Positions 15,067-15,955 of a stretch of DNA of 15,955 nucleotides are shown here, piece by piece (the first letter of the stretch is position 1; each line of letters opens with the position of its first letter). The DNA lies in the NCBI GenBank assembly GCA_027600665.1, contig JADGJL010000667.1, forward strand, positions 1 through 15,955. The letters run 5' to 3'. Source of the stretch: Irineochytrium annulatum (lineage: Eukaryota > Chytridiomycota > Chytridiomycetes > Chytridiales > Chytridiaceae). The notes beneath the pieces were generated by a model. It did not search any database, had not been told where the DNA came from, and saw nothing but the letters and a program-made list of their open reading frames with translations. The translations under genes were made by a program, and so were the position numbers.

Positions 15067-15955
15067 CTATAGGGTCAACATGCTCGGATGCATCAACCTC
15101 CTTCTGCAAAGATCCTTCCAGCAATCTCCAACGGCCTCTTGCTCGCCCTTGCTACCCATACTGTTGATCTTTCTCAGCTTCAGCAACACCGCCCACGCGA
15201 TGGCCTTCACCACCTCATCCACGTTGTTATCGGAGACCATCCGAACGACTCTGAAGACATTTCCCGCTCCCGCCTCCTTCCCAGCGCCAACCTCCCTCAT
15301 TCCACCCGCCAACACCGGCAAGCAGTTCAACAACGTCACCTCCGCTCCCTGCATGTCCTTCTCCGTCCCATCCGTCCCCGGCATCGCCAACGCCGACTCC
15401 AAGGTCGCGGAAACGGAGGTGTACAGATGTCCCAACACGCTCGCCGGCTCCCACTCGTGCCTCCTACACGACCACCGCCTGCACTTCCCACCGCGTATCT
15501 CCGACCGCTGCCACGAAAGCGACGCTATCACTAATTCCTCCACGACTACGCCTAGCAGGCTCGCGCACGCGCACCACAACGTCACCCTGCACCCCGCCGC
15601 CCATCCACCCGCTGCGTCCGACGACGACAAAGGCAGGTTGCGCATCCCATTCGCGGCGTCCAGATTCCCCGCGATGGCCGCGCACCACCATGCGGGCTCG
15701 CTCCTGATGCCCCATAGTGCCTTGACGCGCCTGCACGCTAGCCCGTCCGGCGCGGACGTGATGAGCACGGCTAGCAAACTCGCGCACTCCGCGCGCTCGA
15801 TGAGGGTCGCGGACGGATTTACGAGGGTCGCCGAGAGGTGGCGGAGGAAGTTTGGGTTCGAGAGCGCCGAGGAGGCCGCGATCCATTCGAGGTGGTGCGT
15901 TGACGTGAGCCTGGCGCGGATGACGCGGGCGAGCTCGGGGAGAAGGTTCAGGGGG
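15067..15955 (-). CDS. Unrecognised helical protein, C-terminal 295 aa (5' partial)
   Basis: The minus-strand frame is open from the window edge to TAG at 15067-15069, with coding-like G/C-ending codons. The start is outside the window. The visible part is rich in Ala, Leu and Val and reads as stacked helices, for example LNLLPELARVIRARL, LEWIAASSALSNPNFLRHLS, ECASLLAVLITSAPDG, VEELVIASLSW and VDEVVKAIAWAVLLKLRKI. This recalls ARM/HEAT-type solenoids, though I cannot place it in a family. A Gly/Glu-rich linker lies around residues 215-240 of the visible part. Antisense ORFs over the same bases are shadows. It is convergent with QCR7, with 143 nt between stops. An intron-interrupted 5' part is likely outside the window. 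Confidence 0.65.
   Translation of the reverse strand, partial: PLNLLPELARVIRARLTSTHHLEWIAASSALSNPNFLRHLSATLVNPSATLIERAECASLLAVLITSAPDGLACRRVKALWGIRSEPAWWCAAIAGNLDAANGMRNLPLSSSDAAGGWAAGCRVTLWCACASLLGVVVEELVIASLSWQRSEIRGGKCRRWSCRRHEWEPASVLGHLYTSVSATLESALAMPGTDGTEKDMQGAEVTLLNCLPVLAGGMREVGAGKEAGAGNVFRVVRMVSDNNVDEVVKAIAWAVLLKLRKINSMGSKGEQEAVGDCWKDLCRRRLMHPSMLTL

Noticed and set aside
15088..15534. 148-codon plus-strand ORF at the right end
   Set aside because: It overlaps the minus-strand frame that stays open to the window edge with better codon bias. The product is His/Pro/Arg-rich, as expected of a shadow.
1..15955. CRISPR arrays, insertion sequences, rRNA genes, operons
   Set aside because: None was seen. 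Splice sites, intron-containing genes and polyadenylation-type ends show a eukaryotic nuclear region.

Overview
This is a GC-rich eukaryotic nuclear window, most likely from a fungus. Coding genes are interrupted by very short GT-AG introns (46 to 195 nt, mostly 46 to 90), some with CTAAC/CTGAC-like branch points, and several products are conserved eukaryotic proteins (DBP9/DDX56, SDHAF4, LRRC40, QCR7). A class III cyclase with guanylyl-cyclase specificity residues points to an early-diverging zoosporic (chytrid-like or blastocladian-like) lineage, because Dikarya lack such enzymes. The lineage is inference; I cannot name the species.

Layout. 1-1220 (+) is the 3' part of the RNA helicase DBP9, cut by the window edge. 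1368-1751 (-) is the SDH assembly factor SDHAF4, convergent with DBP9. 1826-2107 (-) is a doubtful small ORF. 2350-3192 (+) is an unrecognised single-pass membrane protein. 3964-4734 (-) is Cys-rich membrane protein copy A. 5328-7931 (+) is an eight-exon coiled-coil guanylyl cyclase. 8068-9339 (-) is LRRC40 with one intron. 9524-9911 (+) is a decayed, internally deleted copy of the Cys-rich gene, followed by intact copy B at 10120-10905 (+). 11526-12713 (-) is a secreted protein with two tandem Cu/Zn superoxide dismutase domains. 13132-13881 (-) is divergent Cys-rich copy C. 14202-14923 (+) is the complex III subunit QCR7, with six exons including a 10-nt microexon. 15067-15955 (-) is the 3' end of an unrecognised helical protein that runs off the window.

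How the genes relate. Most are independent single-transcript genes arranged divergently or convergently, with 3' gaps as short as about 135 to 150 nt. Two serve mitochondrial respiration: SDHAF4 (complex II assembly) and QCR7 (complex III). The strongest unusual theme is the local family of Cys-rich, N-glycosylation-rich proteins with a C-terminal membrane hairpin. It has three intact members and one pseudogene within 10 kb, all keeping the same 17 ectodomain cysteines. None has a recognisable N-terminal signal peptide. Other points of note are the guanylyl cyclase, which lacks the usual transition-state Arg, and the tandem SOD with relocated cysteines.
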